Shown here one piece after another: positions 36,457-45,319 of a stretch of 64,000 bases of DNA (positions are counted from its first letter, which is position 1; each line of letters begins with the position of its first letter). This stretch comes from Streptococcus tangpeifui (GTDB taxonomy: Bacteria; Bacillota; Bacilli; Lactobacillales; Streptococcaceae). The stretch spans positions 17,367 through 81,366 of the forward strand of contig NZ_JAAKDU010000009.1 in the NCBI RefSeq assembly GCF_011038795.1, written 5' to 3'. The notes under the pieces are model-generated. The model had not been told where the DNA came from, searched no databases, and was given only the letters and a program-made list of their open reading frames with translations. The translations under genes were made by a program, and so were the position numbers.

Positions 36457-38493
36457 ATGGTGAAGAATTTATTGATTGAACTGGGTCTGGAAGAACTTCC
36501 AGCCTATGTGGTAACCCCAAGTGAAAAACAATTAGGTGAAAAAATGGCGGCTTTTTTGGCAGAAAATCGTCTGTCATACGACGCTATCCAGACTTTTTCA
36601 ACCCCTCGTCGTTTGGCTGTGCGTGTCATGGGACTAGCTGATGCTCAAACGGATCTTTCAGAAGATTTCAAAGGTCCTGCTAAAAAAATTGCCCTAGACA
36701 GTGATGGTAACTTTACCAAGGCGGCTCAGGGATTTGTGCGTGGTAAAGGTTTGACCACTGATGATATCCGCTTTGAGGAAGTCAAAGGTGTTGAGTATGT
36801 TTATGTGACCAAAAATGAAGCTGGCAAACCTGCTGAAGACGTTTTGGCAGGCATCCCTGAGGTGCTTAACAGTCTTACCTTCCCAGTCAGTATGCACTGG
36901 GCTAAGAATACCTTTGAGTACATTCGTCCTGTTCACACCTTGACCGTACTTTTAGATGACAAGGCTCTTGATATGAATTTCCTCGATATCACCTCAGGTC
37001 GTATCAGCCGTGGTCATCGTTTCTTGGGTCAAGGAACTGAAATTGCTTCTGCAGATTCTTATGAAGATGACCTTCGTAAAGAATTTGTGATTGCAGATAG
37101 CCTTGAGCGTGAGCGCATGATTGTGGAACAGATTAAGGCTATTGAAGCTAAGGAAAATGTCCAAGTTGATATCGAGCCAGACCTTCTCAATGAAGTCCTT
37201 AACTTGGTTGAATATCCGACTGCCTTCATGGGAAGTTTTGATGAAAAATATTTGGAGATTCCAGAAGAAGTCCTTGTAACTTCCATGAAGAGTCATCAAC
37301 GCTACTTCGTTGTCCGTGATCAGGAAGGCAAGCTCAGACCTAACTTTATCTCGGTGCGTAATGGTAATGATGTCGCACTAGAAAACGTCATCAAAGGGAA
37401 TGAAAAAGTGTTGGTGGCCCGCCTTGAAGATGGGGAATTCTTCTGGCATGAGGATCAAAAACTTCGGATTGAAGATCTTGTGGCTAAGCTGTCTCAGGTG
37501 ACCTTCCACGAAAAGATCGGTTCTTTGGCTGAACACATGGCCCGTGCAGGTGTTATTGCGGACTATCTCAGCGTGATGGCAGGTTTATCCTCCGATGAGG
37601 CGGCAGCTGTTGCGCGTGCAGCTACAATCTATAAGTTTGATCTTTTGACTGGTATGGTCGGTGAGTTCGATGAGCTGCAAGGCATTATGGGTGAGAAGTA
37701 CGCTCTTCTTGCAGGCGAAGAAGCGGCTGTTGCGACAGCTATCCGTGAGCATTATCTGCCTGATTCGGCTGATGGTGAGCTTCCAGAAACCAAGGTCGGT
37801 GCTGTTTTGGCTCTGGCTGATAAATTGGATACCCTGTTTAGCTTCTTCTCGGTCGGCCTTATCCCAAGCGGTTCTAATGACCCTTACGCTCTTCGCCGTG
37901 CGACACAAGGGATTGTCCGCATATTGGATACCTTCGGCTGGACCATTGCGATGGATGAGTTGGTGGACGACCTCTATGGTCTTACTTTTGACAGCTTGAC
38001 TTACGATAATAAGGCTGAGGTCCTTGATTTTATCCGTGCCCGTGTAGATAAGATGATGGGCAAGACACCAAAAGATATCAAGGAAGCAGTTCTCGCTGGC
38101 TCTACTTTTGTTGTATCAGACATGTTAGCTGCAGCAGATGCCCTTGTAGAAGCATCACAAAAAGACAGCTACAAACCAGCGGTTGAAAGCTTGTCTCGTG
38201 TCTTTAATTTGGCTGAAAAAGCTGATAAGAGTGTTGCTATAGATGCTAAGCTCTTTGAAAATGACCAAGAAAAAGCTCTGGCTCAAGCTGTCGCTGAGCT
38301 TGAGTTGGGTAAGGATGCAAGTGCAAATATTGAGCAACTCTTTGCCCTCAGTCCAGTTATTGATGCCTTTTTTGACAATACCATGGTTATGGCAGACGAC
38401 CAAGCGGTGAAAAATAATCGTTTGGCTATCCTCTCAGACTTGGCTGATAAAGCTAGTCAAGTTGCAGCTTTTAACCAGTTGAATACCAAGTAA
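36457..38493 (+). CDS. glyS: Glycine-tRNA ligase beta subunit
   Basis: This 678-residue subunit begins [19 protein letters not shown], the typical GlyS start. It has an HD-like region (about 380-410) and a C-terminal anticodon-binding (DALR-like) region. It starts on the last base of the glyQ stop codon, so translation is coupled. It binds tRNA for the alpha subunit. Confidence 0.95.
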   Translation: MVKNLLIELGLEELPAYVVTPSEKQLGEKMAAFLAENRLSYDAIQTFSTPRRLAVRVMGLADAQTDLSEDFKGPAKKIALDSDGNFTKAAQGFVRGKGLTTDDIRFEEVKGVEYVYVTKNEAGKPAEDVLAGIPEVLNSLTFPVSMHWAKNTFEYIRPVHTLTVLLDDKALDMNFLDITSGRISRGHRFLGQGTEIASADSYEDDLRKEFVIADSLERERMIVEQIKAIEAKENVQVDIEPDLLNEVLNLVEYPTAFMGSFDEKYLEIPEEVLVTSMKSHQRYFVVRDQEGKLRPNFISVRNGNDVALENVIKGNEKVLVARLEDGEFFWHEDQKLRIEDLVAKLSQVTFHEKIGSLAEHMARAGVIADYLSVMAGLSSDEAAAVARAATIYKFDLLTGMVGEFDELQGIMGEKYALLAGEEAAVATAIREHYLPDSADGELPETKVGAVLALADKLDTLFSFFSVGLIPSGSNDPYALRRATQGIVRILDTFGWTIAMDELVDDLYGLTFDSLTYDNKAEVLDFIRARVDKMMGKTPKDIKEAVLAGSTFVVSDMLAAADALVEASQKDSYKPAVESLSRVFNLAEKADKSVAIDAKLFENDQEKALAQAVAELELGKDASANIEQLFALSPVIDAFFDNTMVMADDQAVKNNRLAILSDLADKASQVAAFNQLNTK

Positions 38494-38535
38494 ATGCTGG
38501 CGCAAGTGCTCTCGCAAAAATAATATAAGAAGGTG

Positions 38536-38799
38536 ATGACAATAGATCCTAAAAAGATTGCTCGCATTAACGAGCTTGCTAAAAAGAAAAAAACGGTTGG
38601 GTTGACTGGTGAGGAAAAGGTTGAGCAGGCTAAGCTTCGTCAGGAGTATATCGAAGGCTATCGTCGCAATCTGCGTCACCACATTGAAGGAATCAAGGTG
38701 GTTGATGAAAAAGGCAATGACGTGACCCCAGAAAAACTCCGTCAAATTCAACGTCAAAAAGGCCTGCATGGCCGCAGCCTAGACGACCCGAATAGTTGA
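38536..38799 (+). CDS. DUF896-family small protein (YnzC-like)
   Basis: This 87-residue basic protein reads [36 protein letters not shown], the DUF896 pattern of paired helices. Function is unknown; Bacillus YnzC lies with SOS genes. The ATG at 38536 follows AGAAGG; a GTG directly before it is in frame. It lies 42 bases after glyS and probably shares its transcript, ending at the next terminator. Confidence 0.8.
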   Translation: MTIDPKKIARINELAKKKKTVGLTGEEKVEQAKLRQEYIEGYRRNLRHHIEGIKVVDEKGNDVTPEKLRQIQRQKGLHGRSLDDPNS

Positions 38800-38808
38800 T
38801 GAGATAAG

Positions 38809-38838
38809 CAAAGGTTAGCGGTTTTCGCTGACCTTTTT
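38809..38838 (+). terminator. Terminator after the DUF896 gene
   Basis: AAAGGTTAGCG pairs with CGCTGACCTTT (one wobble) over GTTTT, then a T run. Confidence 0.75.
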
Positions 38839-38999
38839 GTATGTCCAAATGTAAGAGGGTTGTTGAGATTTTAAAACGCTTTTGTAAGAATGGGTATTTA
38901 AAGTGAGGATAAGAAAAAAATGACCGTTGCAATGGCCATTTTTTAATAAGCGGACTTCTTTAAGAGCTATAGAATAAAGGTATAAGTGGGGAAAGAATT

Positions 39000-40475
39000 A
39001 TGGTTGAAAGTCGGAAAAAAATTGATGAGCTTTTGTTCTTTTTGAGCCAGCAATCAGATTATATGACGGCTAGTCAATTAGCCCAGGCTCTGGGAAAATC
39101 AGAAAAGACCATTTATCGAATGATTAAGTCTCTCAATCAAGAGCATAGCGGTCAGTTGATTGTCTCTCGAAAGGGCAGGGGCTACTGGCTGAATCAAGAA
39201 AAATACCTGACCTTTACTCAACACTCCTGTCCCCTCCATGATGACTTAACGGTTGAGAATAGACAGGAACTGATCTTGGAGCGCCTTTTGCTTAGAGCCC
39301 CCAAAGGGTTGGCACTTTACGACTTGTGTCAAGATTATTTTGTCAGCGAATCTGTCATTCAAAAGGATAAGTTGGAATTACAAAAGCTGTTGAATGATTA
39401 CCAATTACGTTTGCTTAGCCGAAGACGCATTCTTTCCATTCATGGAGAAGAACAGAATATTCGCCGGGCTATTGCGGATTTGGTTCCAACGTTTAGAACA
39501 ATTGATTTGGAGCAATTATCCCTTGAAAAGGATCAAACGATTGATAGGGAGGTAGCCGGCTTTATTCAGGCTGAGCTTCATTCTATTGAACAACATCTGC
39601 AAGCAGTTCTTCCCTACCCTTATGATGTTAATGTTTTTTCCCACTTATATATCATGATTATGCGTTCTAAGAATGGGAAGGTCTTCCTAGGTACACATCA
39701 GTCTCTTCAGAATTTTGAGGAAATGAACTTCTTGATGAAAGAGAGCTGGCGGGTGATTCAGGATGTTAGAGAAAAATTAGGGATTAGTGTTGATGATAGT
39801 GAAGTCTATCATCTCTATCAATATTTGATGGCTTCCCACTTTCAGGATATTCATGACTCCGCTCCGATTTATTTTTCTCAGCGAACGTTGGCCATCACTC
39901 ATTTCTATTTTGAGCAGATGTTTCCTGATAGAGGACAGGCTATTATGGAGGATTCTCCTATCTTTGTCGACTTGGCCAATCATATTAGTCCCATGCTCAG
40001 GCGCTTGGATCACAAGATTCGAATAAAAAATGCCATGCTGTCGGATATACGATTGACCTATCCTAAAATTTTTAATCAGGTTCGCCGTGTTTCAGAAGTA
40101 GTCAGTCAACGGTATGGTTTTCCAACTATTAATCTGGATGAAGTTGGTTTTATTACCCTCTACTTTGCTCGCTATCAAGAGACTCAGTCACCGCCGATTC
40201 CTACTTTAATTATGTGTACTTCTGGCATTGGAACCTCAGAGTTGCTTCGCTCCAAGATTGAACAGCAATTTGGCGATTTAGCTATTTTATCGGTTCTGCC
40301 CTATCGAGATTTGGCCGATGTCAGTCGGCAATATCCAGAGGCCCAGCTGTTAATTACAACCGTTAATGTAGCGATACCAGAGAATATGACCAAAATCCTA
40401 GTCAGTGCCTTGATGACGGAGGATGATCAGAGGCGTATTCGACGAAAGATTGAGGAGATTCGCTATGGCCACTAA
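39000..40475 (+). CDS. PRD-containing transcriptional activator of a PTS operon
   Basis: This 491-residue protein has an N-terminal HTH (about 7-60; SQLAQALGKSEKTIYRMIKSL), a second winged segment, PRD regions (about 180-390) and a PTS IIB-like domain (about 395-490) with the phosphocysteine motif IMCTSGIGTSELL. That layout is of the LicR/MtlR type, where PTS phosphorylation of PRD histidines and the IIB-like Cys sets activity. A IIA gene overlaps its end, so it likely controls the PTS genes that follow. Confidence 0.85.
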   Translation: MVESRKKIDELLFFLSQQSDYMTASQLAQALGKSEKTIYRMIKSLNQEHSGQLIVSRKGRGYWLNQEKYLTFTQHSCPLHDDLTVENRQELILERLLLRAPKGLALYDLCQDYFVSESVIQKDKLELQKLLNDYQLRLLSRRRILSIHGEEQNIRRAIADLVPTFRTIDLEQLSLEKDQTIDREVAGFIQAELHSIEQHLQAVLPYPYDVNVFSHLYIMIMRSKNGKVFLGTHQSLQNFEEMNFLMKESWRVIQDVREKLGISVDDSEVYHLYQYLMASHFQDIHDSAPIYFSQRTLAITHFYFEQMFPDRGQAIMEDSPIFVDLANHISPMLRRLDHKIRIKNAMLSDIRLTYPKIFNQVRRVSEVVSQRYGFPTINLDEVGFITLYFARYQETQSPPIPTLIMCTSGIGTSELLRSKIEQQFGDLAILSVLPYRDLADVSRQYPEAQLLITTVNVAIPENMTKILVSALMTEDDQRRIRRKIEEIRYGH

Positions 40476-40890
40476 TCTTTATGACATCCACTTAGATTTA
40501 GCTCTGGCTGGTCGGAAAGAGATCTATCAGTATTTAGCAACGGAGCTTGCAAAAGATTCACCCATTGATCAGTCAGCTATTTTGGAGGCTTTGGTCTGGC
40601 GGGAAAAATTGGGTAGTATTGAGATTGCACCGGGAGTAGTCTTGCCCCATGTCGAACTTCCAGGTCTAGCCAACCGCATCATTATTAGCAGACTGGCATC
40701 AGCAATCAACTGGTCTGAGACTGTTAATCGCGTCCAGCTGGTGCTTACAATTGCCTTGGACAGTCAGGCTCGGGCAACGGAGCAATTCGCTATTAAGGCC
40801 TTTGTGAGAAAGTTAGCCGATGAGCACTTTGTTCATCAATTGAGAAAGGTAGATTTAAAACAGTTGGAAATCATGTTAGAAAATTTATGA
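40465..40890 (+). CDS. PTS IIA domain protein (fructose/mannitol family), regulator-linked
   Basis: This 141-residue protein starts MATNLYDIHLDLALAGRKEI and has the IIA phosphohistidine His62 in GVVLPHVELPG. The ATG at 40465 lies inside the end of the regulator gene and follows GGAGATTCGCT. In LicR/MtlR proteins a IIA domain is usually fused at this C-terminal place. This looks like a detached version, likely to phosphorylate or sense for the regulator rather than transport. Confidence 0.7.
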   Translation: MATNLYDIHLDLALAGRKEIYQYLATELAKDSPIDQSAILEALVWREKLGSIEIAPGVVLPHVELPGLANRIIISRLASAINWSETVNRVQLVLTIALDSQARATEQFAIKAFVRKLADEHFVHQLRKVDLKQLEIMLENL

Positions 40891-40949
40891 AGCTGGTTAA
40901 TAGACTGTGTCTGGTCTTTTCCCAGAAGCCCTATCAAAAGGAGACATTT

Positions 40950-41399
40950 ATGGAAGTAACAGATGTGATTGATAAAAACTTGGTATTGACAGATCTCACT
41001 GCTAGAAGCAAGGATGAGATATTGCGGAAGCTCTGCCAGCTGCTGGAAGAGCAGGCCTATCTGGAGGATGCCGATAGTTTTTTAGAGGATGTTTATTTGC
41101 GTGAAAAAGAAGGGCAGACAGGCATCGGTAATTTTGTGGCGATTCCCCATGGTAAGAGCGAAGCGGTTAATAAAATTGGTGTGGCCATTGCCATTAACAA
41201 GTATGAAATCCCTTGGGAAAGCTTAGATGGTAAGGGGGTCAAAGTAGTGATTCTCTTTGCCGTTGGCAATGACACCGACAATGCTCAGGAACACTTAAAG
41301 CTCCTAGCACTCTTTGCTAAGAAATTGGGCAAGGATAGAGTGGTTGAAAATCTTTTAGCGGCCCAGTCCGTTGAAGATGTTGTTGCAGCTTTTGCCTAA
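40950..41399 (+). CDS. PTS fructose-family IIA component
   Basis: This 149-residue protein has phosphohistidine His67 in NFVAIPHGKSEAV and a typical IIA-Fru end (LAAQSVEDVVAAFA). The start MEVTDVIDKNLVL follows AAAAGGAG at the right distance; an upstream in-frame ATG at 40887 lacks a site. It transfers phosphate from HPr to the IIB encoded downstream. Confidence 0.9.
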   Translation: MEVTDVIDKNLVLTDLTARSKDEILRKLCQLLEEQAYLEDADSFLEDVYLREKEGQTGIGNFVAIPHGKSEAVNKIGVAIAINKYEIPWESLDGKGVKVVILFAVGNDTDNAQEHLKLLALFAKKLGKDRVVENLLAAQSVEDVVAAFA

Positions 41400-41635
41400 A
41401 AGGAAATAATTGGAGTTGCTTGAGGTTCTTGATTGAGGCAAGCAAAATTTAGACCAGAACTGAACTCGCCTACGACATTGTGCCAAAAGATATGCAACGG
41501 TTTCAGCCTTAGCTGATTACAGGTGCAGAGACCTTTAAGTATATAGACTTCCTAGATGCCGAGCCTCTGCGTCTGCTTTCCTATTTTGCTGTGTGTCGCT
41601 TAACACTTTTGTATTTTAAAGAAAGGAGATCATTT
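41400..41635 (+). other. Gap between PTS IIA and IIB genes with a repeat trace
   Basis: No gene seen. GAACTCGCCTACGACATTGTG near 41464 resembles the start of repeat family 2. CAGAGAC and a later GCCTCTGCG suggest weak pairing. The PTS operon probably reads through. Confidence 0.3.
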
Positions 41636-41947
41636 ATGAAAATTGTTGGAGTTGCTGCTTGTACGGTTGGGATCGCCCACACCTACATTGCTCAGGAAAA
41701 ACTTGAAAATGCTGCTAAAAATGCCGGTTACGATATCCATATTGAAACTCAAGGAACCATTGGAGTAGAAAATGCATTAACAGAGCAGCAAATTCAAGAA
41801 GCGGATATCGTTATTTTGGCTATTGATGTCAAAATTTCGGGGATGGAACGATTTGAAGGGAAAAAGGTCATCAAGGTTCCAACCGAAATCGCCATCAAAT
41901 CTCCCAATAAACTCTTGCAAAAGGCTGCAGAAGTAGCTCAGGGATAG
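41636..41947 (+). CDS. PTS fructose-family IIB component
   Basis: This 103-residue protein begins MKIVGVAACTVGIAHTYIAQ, with phosphocysteine Cys9 in the IIB-Fru motif. AAAGGAGATCATTT precedes the ATG at 41636. It passes phosphate from IIA to the incoming sugar with the IIC encoded next. Confidence 0.92.
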   Translation: MKIVGVAACTVGIAHTYIAQEKLENAAKNAGYDIHIETQGTIGVENALTEQQIQEADIVILAIDVKISGMERFEGKKVIKVPTEIAIKSPNKLLQKAAEVAQG

Positions 41948-41965
41948 AGAAGTGAGGTAAACTAG

Positions 41966-43069
41966 ATGAAAGATACATGGAAAAAATTAAACCTTAAGGG
42001 GCATCTTCTGACCGCCATTTCCTATTTAGTTCCCATTGTATGCGGAGCTGGTTTCCTTGTCGCCATTGGCATGGCCCTTGGCGGTACCGCTCAAGATGCC
42101 TTGGTTCAGGGGAAATTCACCTTTTGGGATGCCTTGGCCACAATGGGCGGTAAGGCTTTAGGGCTGTTACCTGTTATTATTGCAACGGGGATTGCTTATT
42201 CTATCGCGGGTAAACCAGGGATTGCTCCCGGATTCGTTGTAGGCTTATCAGCTAATGCGATCAGTGCTGGCTTTCTGGGTGGTATCCTAGGCGGCTACTT
42301 TGCCGGATTTTTGGCCTTGGGGATTCTAAAAACTTTCAAAGTTCCCGAATGGGCCAAAGGGCTGATGCCAACGGTCATTGTTCCTTTATTATCCTCTCTA
42401 ATTTCTGGTTTGCTGATGATTTATATTGTTGGTATTCCGATTGCGGCTTTTACTAACTGGTTGACGACGGTTTTGCAAGGGCTAAGTTCTTCTTCCATGT
42501 TAGTATTTGGTCTTGTTGTAGGATTTTTGAGTATTGTTGATTTCGGTGGGCCAATCAATAAAACAGTTTATGCCTTTACCTTAACCCTGCTAGCGTCAGG
42601 AGTAAAAGAACCGGTTACGGCCCTGCAATTAGTTAATACTTCAACGCCTATTGGCTTTGGTTTTGCCTATTTTATAGCTAAGTTACTCCGTAAGAATATT
42701 TATGGCAGAGAACAGATTGAAACCTTGAAATCCGCAGTACCCATGGGGGTTCTGAACATTGTTGAAGGAGTTATTCCTATTGTTATGAATGATATTGCAC
42801 GTGCTATTACAGCAGCGGCGATTGGTGGTGCTGCTGGTGGTGCGGTTTCCATGGCTATGGGAGCAGATTCGACGGTTCCGTTTGGAGGTTTTCTGATGAT
42901 TCCGACGATGTCACATCCCTTAGCTGGTGTTCTTGCTATTGTTGTTAATGTATTAGTGACGGGTCTTGTCTATGCTTTTATTGCCAAAAATAAAACAGCC
43001 GAGGAATTAGCGACAGTCTCAGAGGTAGAAGAAGAAGATATTAGTCTAGATGATATTGAAATTTTATAA
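41966..43069 (+). CDS. PTS fructose-family IIC permease
   Basis: This 367-residue membrane permease has about ten helices. IIC-Fru landmarks include SYLVPIVCGAGFLVAIGMAL, GKPGIAPGFVVG, DFGGPINKTVYAF and NEGVIP-like IVEGVIPIVMNDIAR. It imports and phosphorylates a ketose-like sugar. The adjacent AlsE-like epimerase suggests allulose or allose. Confidence 0.92.
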   Translation: MKDTWKKLNLKGHLLTAISYLVPIVCGAGFLVAIGMALGGTAQDALVQGKFTFWDALATMGGKALGLLPVIIATGIAYSIAGKPGIAPGFVVGLSANAISAGFLGGILGGYFAGFLALGILKTFKVPEWAKGLMPTVIVPLLSSLISGLLMIYIVGIPIAAFTNWLTTVLQGLSSSSMLVFGLVVGFLSIVDFGGPINKTVYAFTLTLLASGVKEPVTALQLVNTSTPIGFGFAYFIAKLLRKNIYGREQIETLKSAVPMGVLNIVEGVIPIVMNDIARAITAAAIGGAAGGAVSMAMGADSTVPFGGFLMIPTMSHPLAGVLAIVVNVLVTGLVYAFIAKNKTAEELATVSEVEEEDISLDDIEIL

Positions 43070-43089
43070 ATGAAAGGAAGGAACCCTAT

Positions 43090-43779
43090 ATGGCACATGT
43101 TCATTTTTCGCCGTCACTAATGTGTATGAACTTGGATAAATTTACCCAAGAAATCACCTTTTTGAATGATCATGCTCAGTCTTATCATATTGATATCATG
43201 GATGGTCATTTTGTTCCGAATATTACACTTTCGCCTTGGTTTATTGAGGAAGTAAGAAAGCTCAGTGATGTACCAATGTCAGCTCACCTGATGGTGACTG
43301 ACCCTACTTTTTGGGTAGAACGGCTGATTAGTATTAGGTGTGAGTATATCTGTATGCATGCAGAAGTTATTAACGGTCTCGCTTTTCGACTAATCGACCG
43401 TATTCATGATGCGGGACTAAAAGCTGGTGTTGTCCTGAATCCAGAGACACCGGTCAGCGCTATCTTGCCTTATATTGACTTGCTGGATAAGGTGACGATT
43501 ATGACAGTCGATCCTGGTTTTGCAGGCCAACGTTTTTTGGAAAGCACACTTGATAAAATTGTCCAATTGCGTAACTTACGGAAAGAGCATAACTATCCTT
43601 ATTTAATTGAAATGGATGGTTCGTCCAGTCGTAAGACTTTCAAGAGGATTGATCAGGCTGCCCCCGATATTTATGTTATCGGCCGCAGCGGTCTCTTTGC
43701 AGTTGCGGATACAATTGAAGAGTCTTGGGCAAAGATGTGTCAGGATTATTTGGAGATGACAGGAAAGACTGTTGAATAA
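43090..43779 (+). CDS. alsE: D-allulose-6-phosphate 3-epimerase (RPE family)
   Basis: This 229-residue TIM barrel interconverts D-allulose-6-P and D-fructose-6-P. Metal ligands are His33 and Asp35 (YHIDIMDGHFVPNITLSP), His66 (SAHLMV), and a later EMDGSSS aspartate. SPSLMCMNLDKF, NPETPVSAI and VMTVDPGFAGQ-like stretches fit E. coli AlsE better than ribulose-phosphate epimerase. With the PTS, it would feed allulose (or allose after isomerisation) into glycolysis. Plain Rpe activity cannot be excluded. Confidence 0.8.
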   Translation: MAHVHFSPSLMCMNLDKFTQEITFLNDHAQSYHIDIMDGHFVPNITLSPWFIEEVRKLSDVPMSAHLMVTDPTFWVERLISIRCEYICMHAEVINGLAFRLIDRIHDAGLKAGVVLNPETPVSAILPYIDLLDKVTIMTVDPGFAGQRFLESTLDKIVQLRNLRKEHNYPYLIEMDGSSSRKTFKRIDQAAPDIYVIGRSGLFAVADTIEESWAKMCQDYLEMTGKTVE

Positions 43780-43917
43780 CGGAGCCCGAAATAAAAAGAT
43801 ACTAAGGACTTGTATTCACATTTTTTTGACAGTTAGTCTGATGTGGCAGGGACGCAAGCGACCTCCTAACGGAGTTCCATTGCTCATTTTCAAGCCTAGG
43901 GTCTTGAAAATCCCCTC

Positions 43918-43951
43918 GACGATTGACTTAAATAGGGTCAATCGTCTTTTT
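43918..43951 (+). terminator. Terminator of the PTS-alsE operon
   Basis: GACGATTGAC (43918-43927) pairs with GTCAATCGTC (43937-43946), then five T residues. Confidence 0.85.
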
Positions 43952-43975
43952 CCCACGGCGGCAACTGTCTGTTTT

Positions 43976-44300
43976 GAGAGTGGGACAGAAGTCGATTTTT
44001 TATATAAATTGACTTCGTTGTCCCACCTCCGCACAGTTGATTAGGATGGCCGCTAACACTTGCGGAGTCGTTAAACAGTCCAGTGGACCATTTAAGGGGG
44101 GTGCCTGAAAATAGGAGTGCACCCCAAGATAAGGACCTCCAATCAGCAGTGGTTCGTTGGTGCTAAAGCACCTAATGAACTGTGCAGGGGAAAGACTAAG
44201 TCGGCAGAGCCAACAAGTCTTTCTCCCAACCACTGCCCACTGCGTCAAACTGTTATTACTGCAAAAATAGAAGGCTGAATACTTTTTTCCCCAGGCTTTT
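43976..44300. repeat. Family-1 repeat copy, longest form
   Basis: It begins GAGAGTGGGACAGAAGTCGA with a local inverted partner ending TTGTCCCAC. CCTCCGCACAGTTGATTAG and GTGGTTCGTTGGTGCTAAAG follow, then GCCAACAAGTCTT, and CACTGCGTCAAAC closes it. Motifs match 32.0, 33.6 and 48.3 kb. Short frames inside are not supported. Confidence 0.6.
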
Positions 44301-44388
44301 TCCAGCTGACGCTAAGAATTTAAACTTGTGAATACAGTTTCTAAGGTAAAGATTCTGTAAGAATTTATTCTTATGAAGCACTAATATT

Positions 44389-44446
44389 AAAAACGGATGA
44401 ATAGCACATTCTCACGATTTTGAAGTGGCTATTCATCCGTTTTTTT
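44389..44446 (+). terminator. Strong terminator with no evident gene
   Basis: AAAAACGGATGAATAGC and GCTATTCATCCGTTTTTTT form a near-perfect 16-bp stem over a 22-base loop, followed by T residues. No coding gene lies directly upstream, so it may end a small RNA or be relocated DNA. Confidence 0.65.
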
Positions 44447-44693
44447 GATATCCAAGTGTCAACTTGTCAACTGTCTAAGATTTTTTGTTAAGTCAAGCTT
44501 CTTATTTTTGGATTAAGGGTAAAATAAGTCAAACGGGAGTGCAAGCCCACAGCTAATATTCTTAGTTGAAAAACCAAACTTGATTTCGTGGGTATAAAAA
44601 TCAGATGTCGGTAGCAGATCTTTATTTGTGGTATAAGGAAATTACTCTACATATATGGTTTCAGATTTCTTTCCACTTGGCAAAGAAGAAATC

Positions 44694-44702
44694 TGCTATA
44701 AT
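44694..44702 (+). promoter_or_regulatory. Candidate uvrA promoter (extended -10)
   Basis: TGCTATAAT has an extended -10 with consensus TATAAT at 44697-44702. uvrA begins 618 bases later; nothing else on the strand is convincing between them. The leader would contain both family-2 repeats. Confidence 0.45.
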
Positions 44703-44771
44703 AACAGGTTAGAGAGTGAATTTTAAAGTAATGTTATTCGTTGAAAGTATAGCGTCTTTTAGCAAAGAAAT

Positions 44772-44969
44772 GAACCCGCCTACACTCCTGTGAAAAAAGA
44801 CTCACCTTCCTAGAATTCAAGTGATTCTTCGTCCTTTTTACAGTAATTGATTGGTAACTCTTGTTGTATGCACGACAGCGACTTGACTAATCAACCTTGT
44901 GGCGGTGCTATGACGCTACCACAGATAGCTGTAGCACTCGCTATTTTCTTTGGAGTGCTAACGGCTTGG
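44772..44969. repeat. Repeat family 2, tandem copy a
   Basis: This runs from CGCCTACACTCCTGTG to CTAACGGCTTGG. It shares TTGATTGGTAACTCTTGT, TAATCAACCTTGTGGCGGTG and ATAGCTGTAGCACTCGC with copy b at the same spacing. A small frame across it is not conserved in copy b. Confidence 0.8.
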
Positions 44970-45110
44970 CGACACGAAAAAACTTCGGTCGATATTAACG
45001 AAGTTTTGAAGTTAGTAAGGGGCACAGGAAACTACTATAGGAGTTCCCGTAGTAAAGCAAATGCTTTTGCATTTAGTTTTACTTTGCCCGTTATATCTTA
45101 GAAAGGAAAT

Positions 45111-45309
45111 GACCCCGCCTACGACTCTGTGGAATTAGATAAAATCTCCTAGGTGTCTTTTCACCTGAGTTTCTATCACAGTAGTTGATTGGTAACTCTT
45201 GTCGCAATAGCGACAGCGACCCACCTAATCAACCTTGTGGCGGTGCTACGACGCTATCATAGATAGCTGTAGCACTCGCTAAATTCCTTTGAGTCGTTTA
45301 ACGGCTTGG
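45111..45309. repeat. Repeat family 2, tandem copy b, abutting uvrA
   Basis: Same landmarks as copy a, 339 bases downstream. It ends in TTTAACGGCTTGG only 10 bases before the uvrA start codon. Confidence 0.8.
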
Positions 45310-45319
45310 TATCTTAGTT

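Noticed and set aside
44847..45101. 84-codon frame across family-2 repeat copy a
   Set aside because: The matching frame is not kept in copy b, which argues against coding.
44772..45309. Possible CRISPR-like or tandem array before uvrA
   Set aside because: There are only two long (about 199-bp) copies with an unrelated 141-bp gap; no short repeats or spacers.
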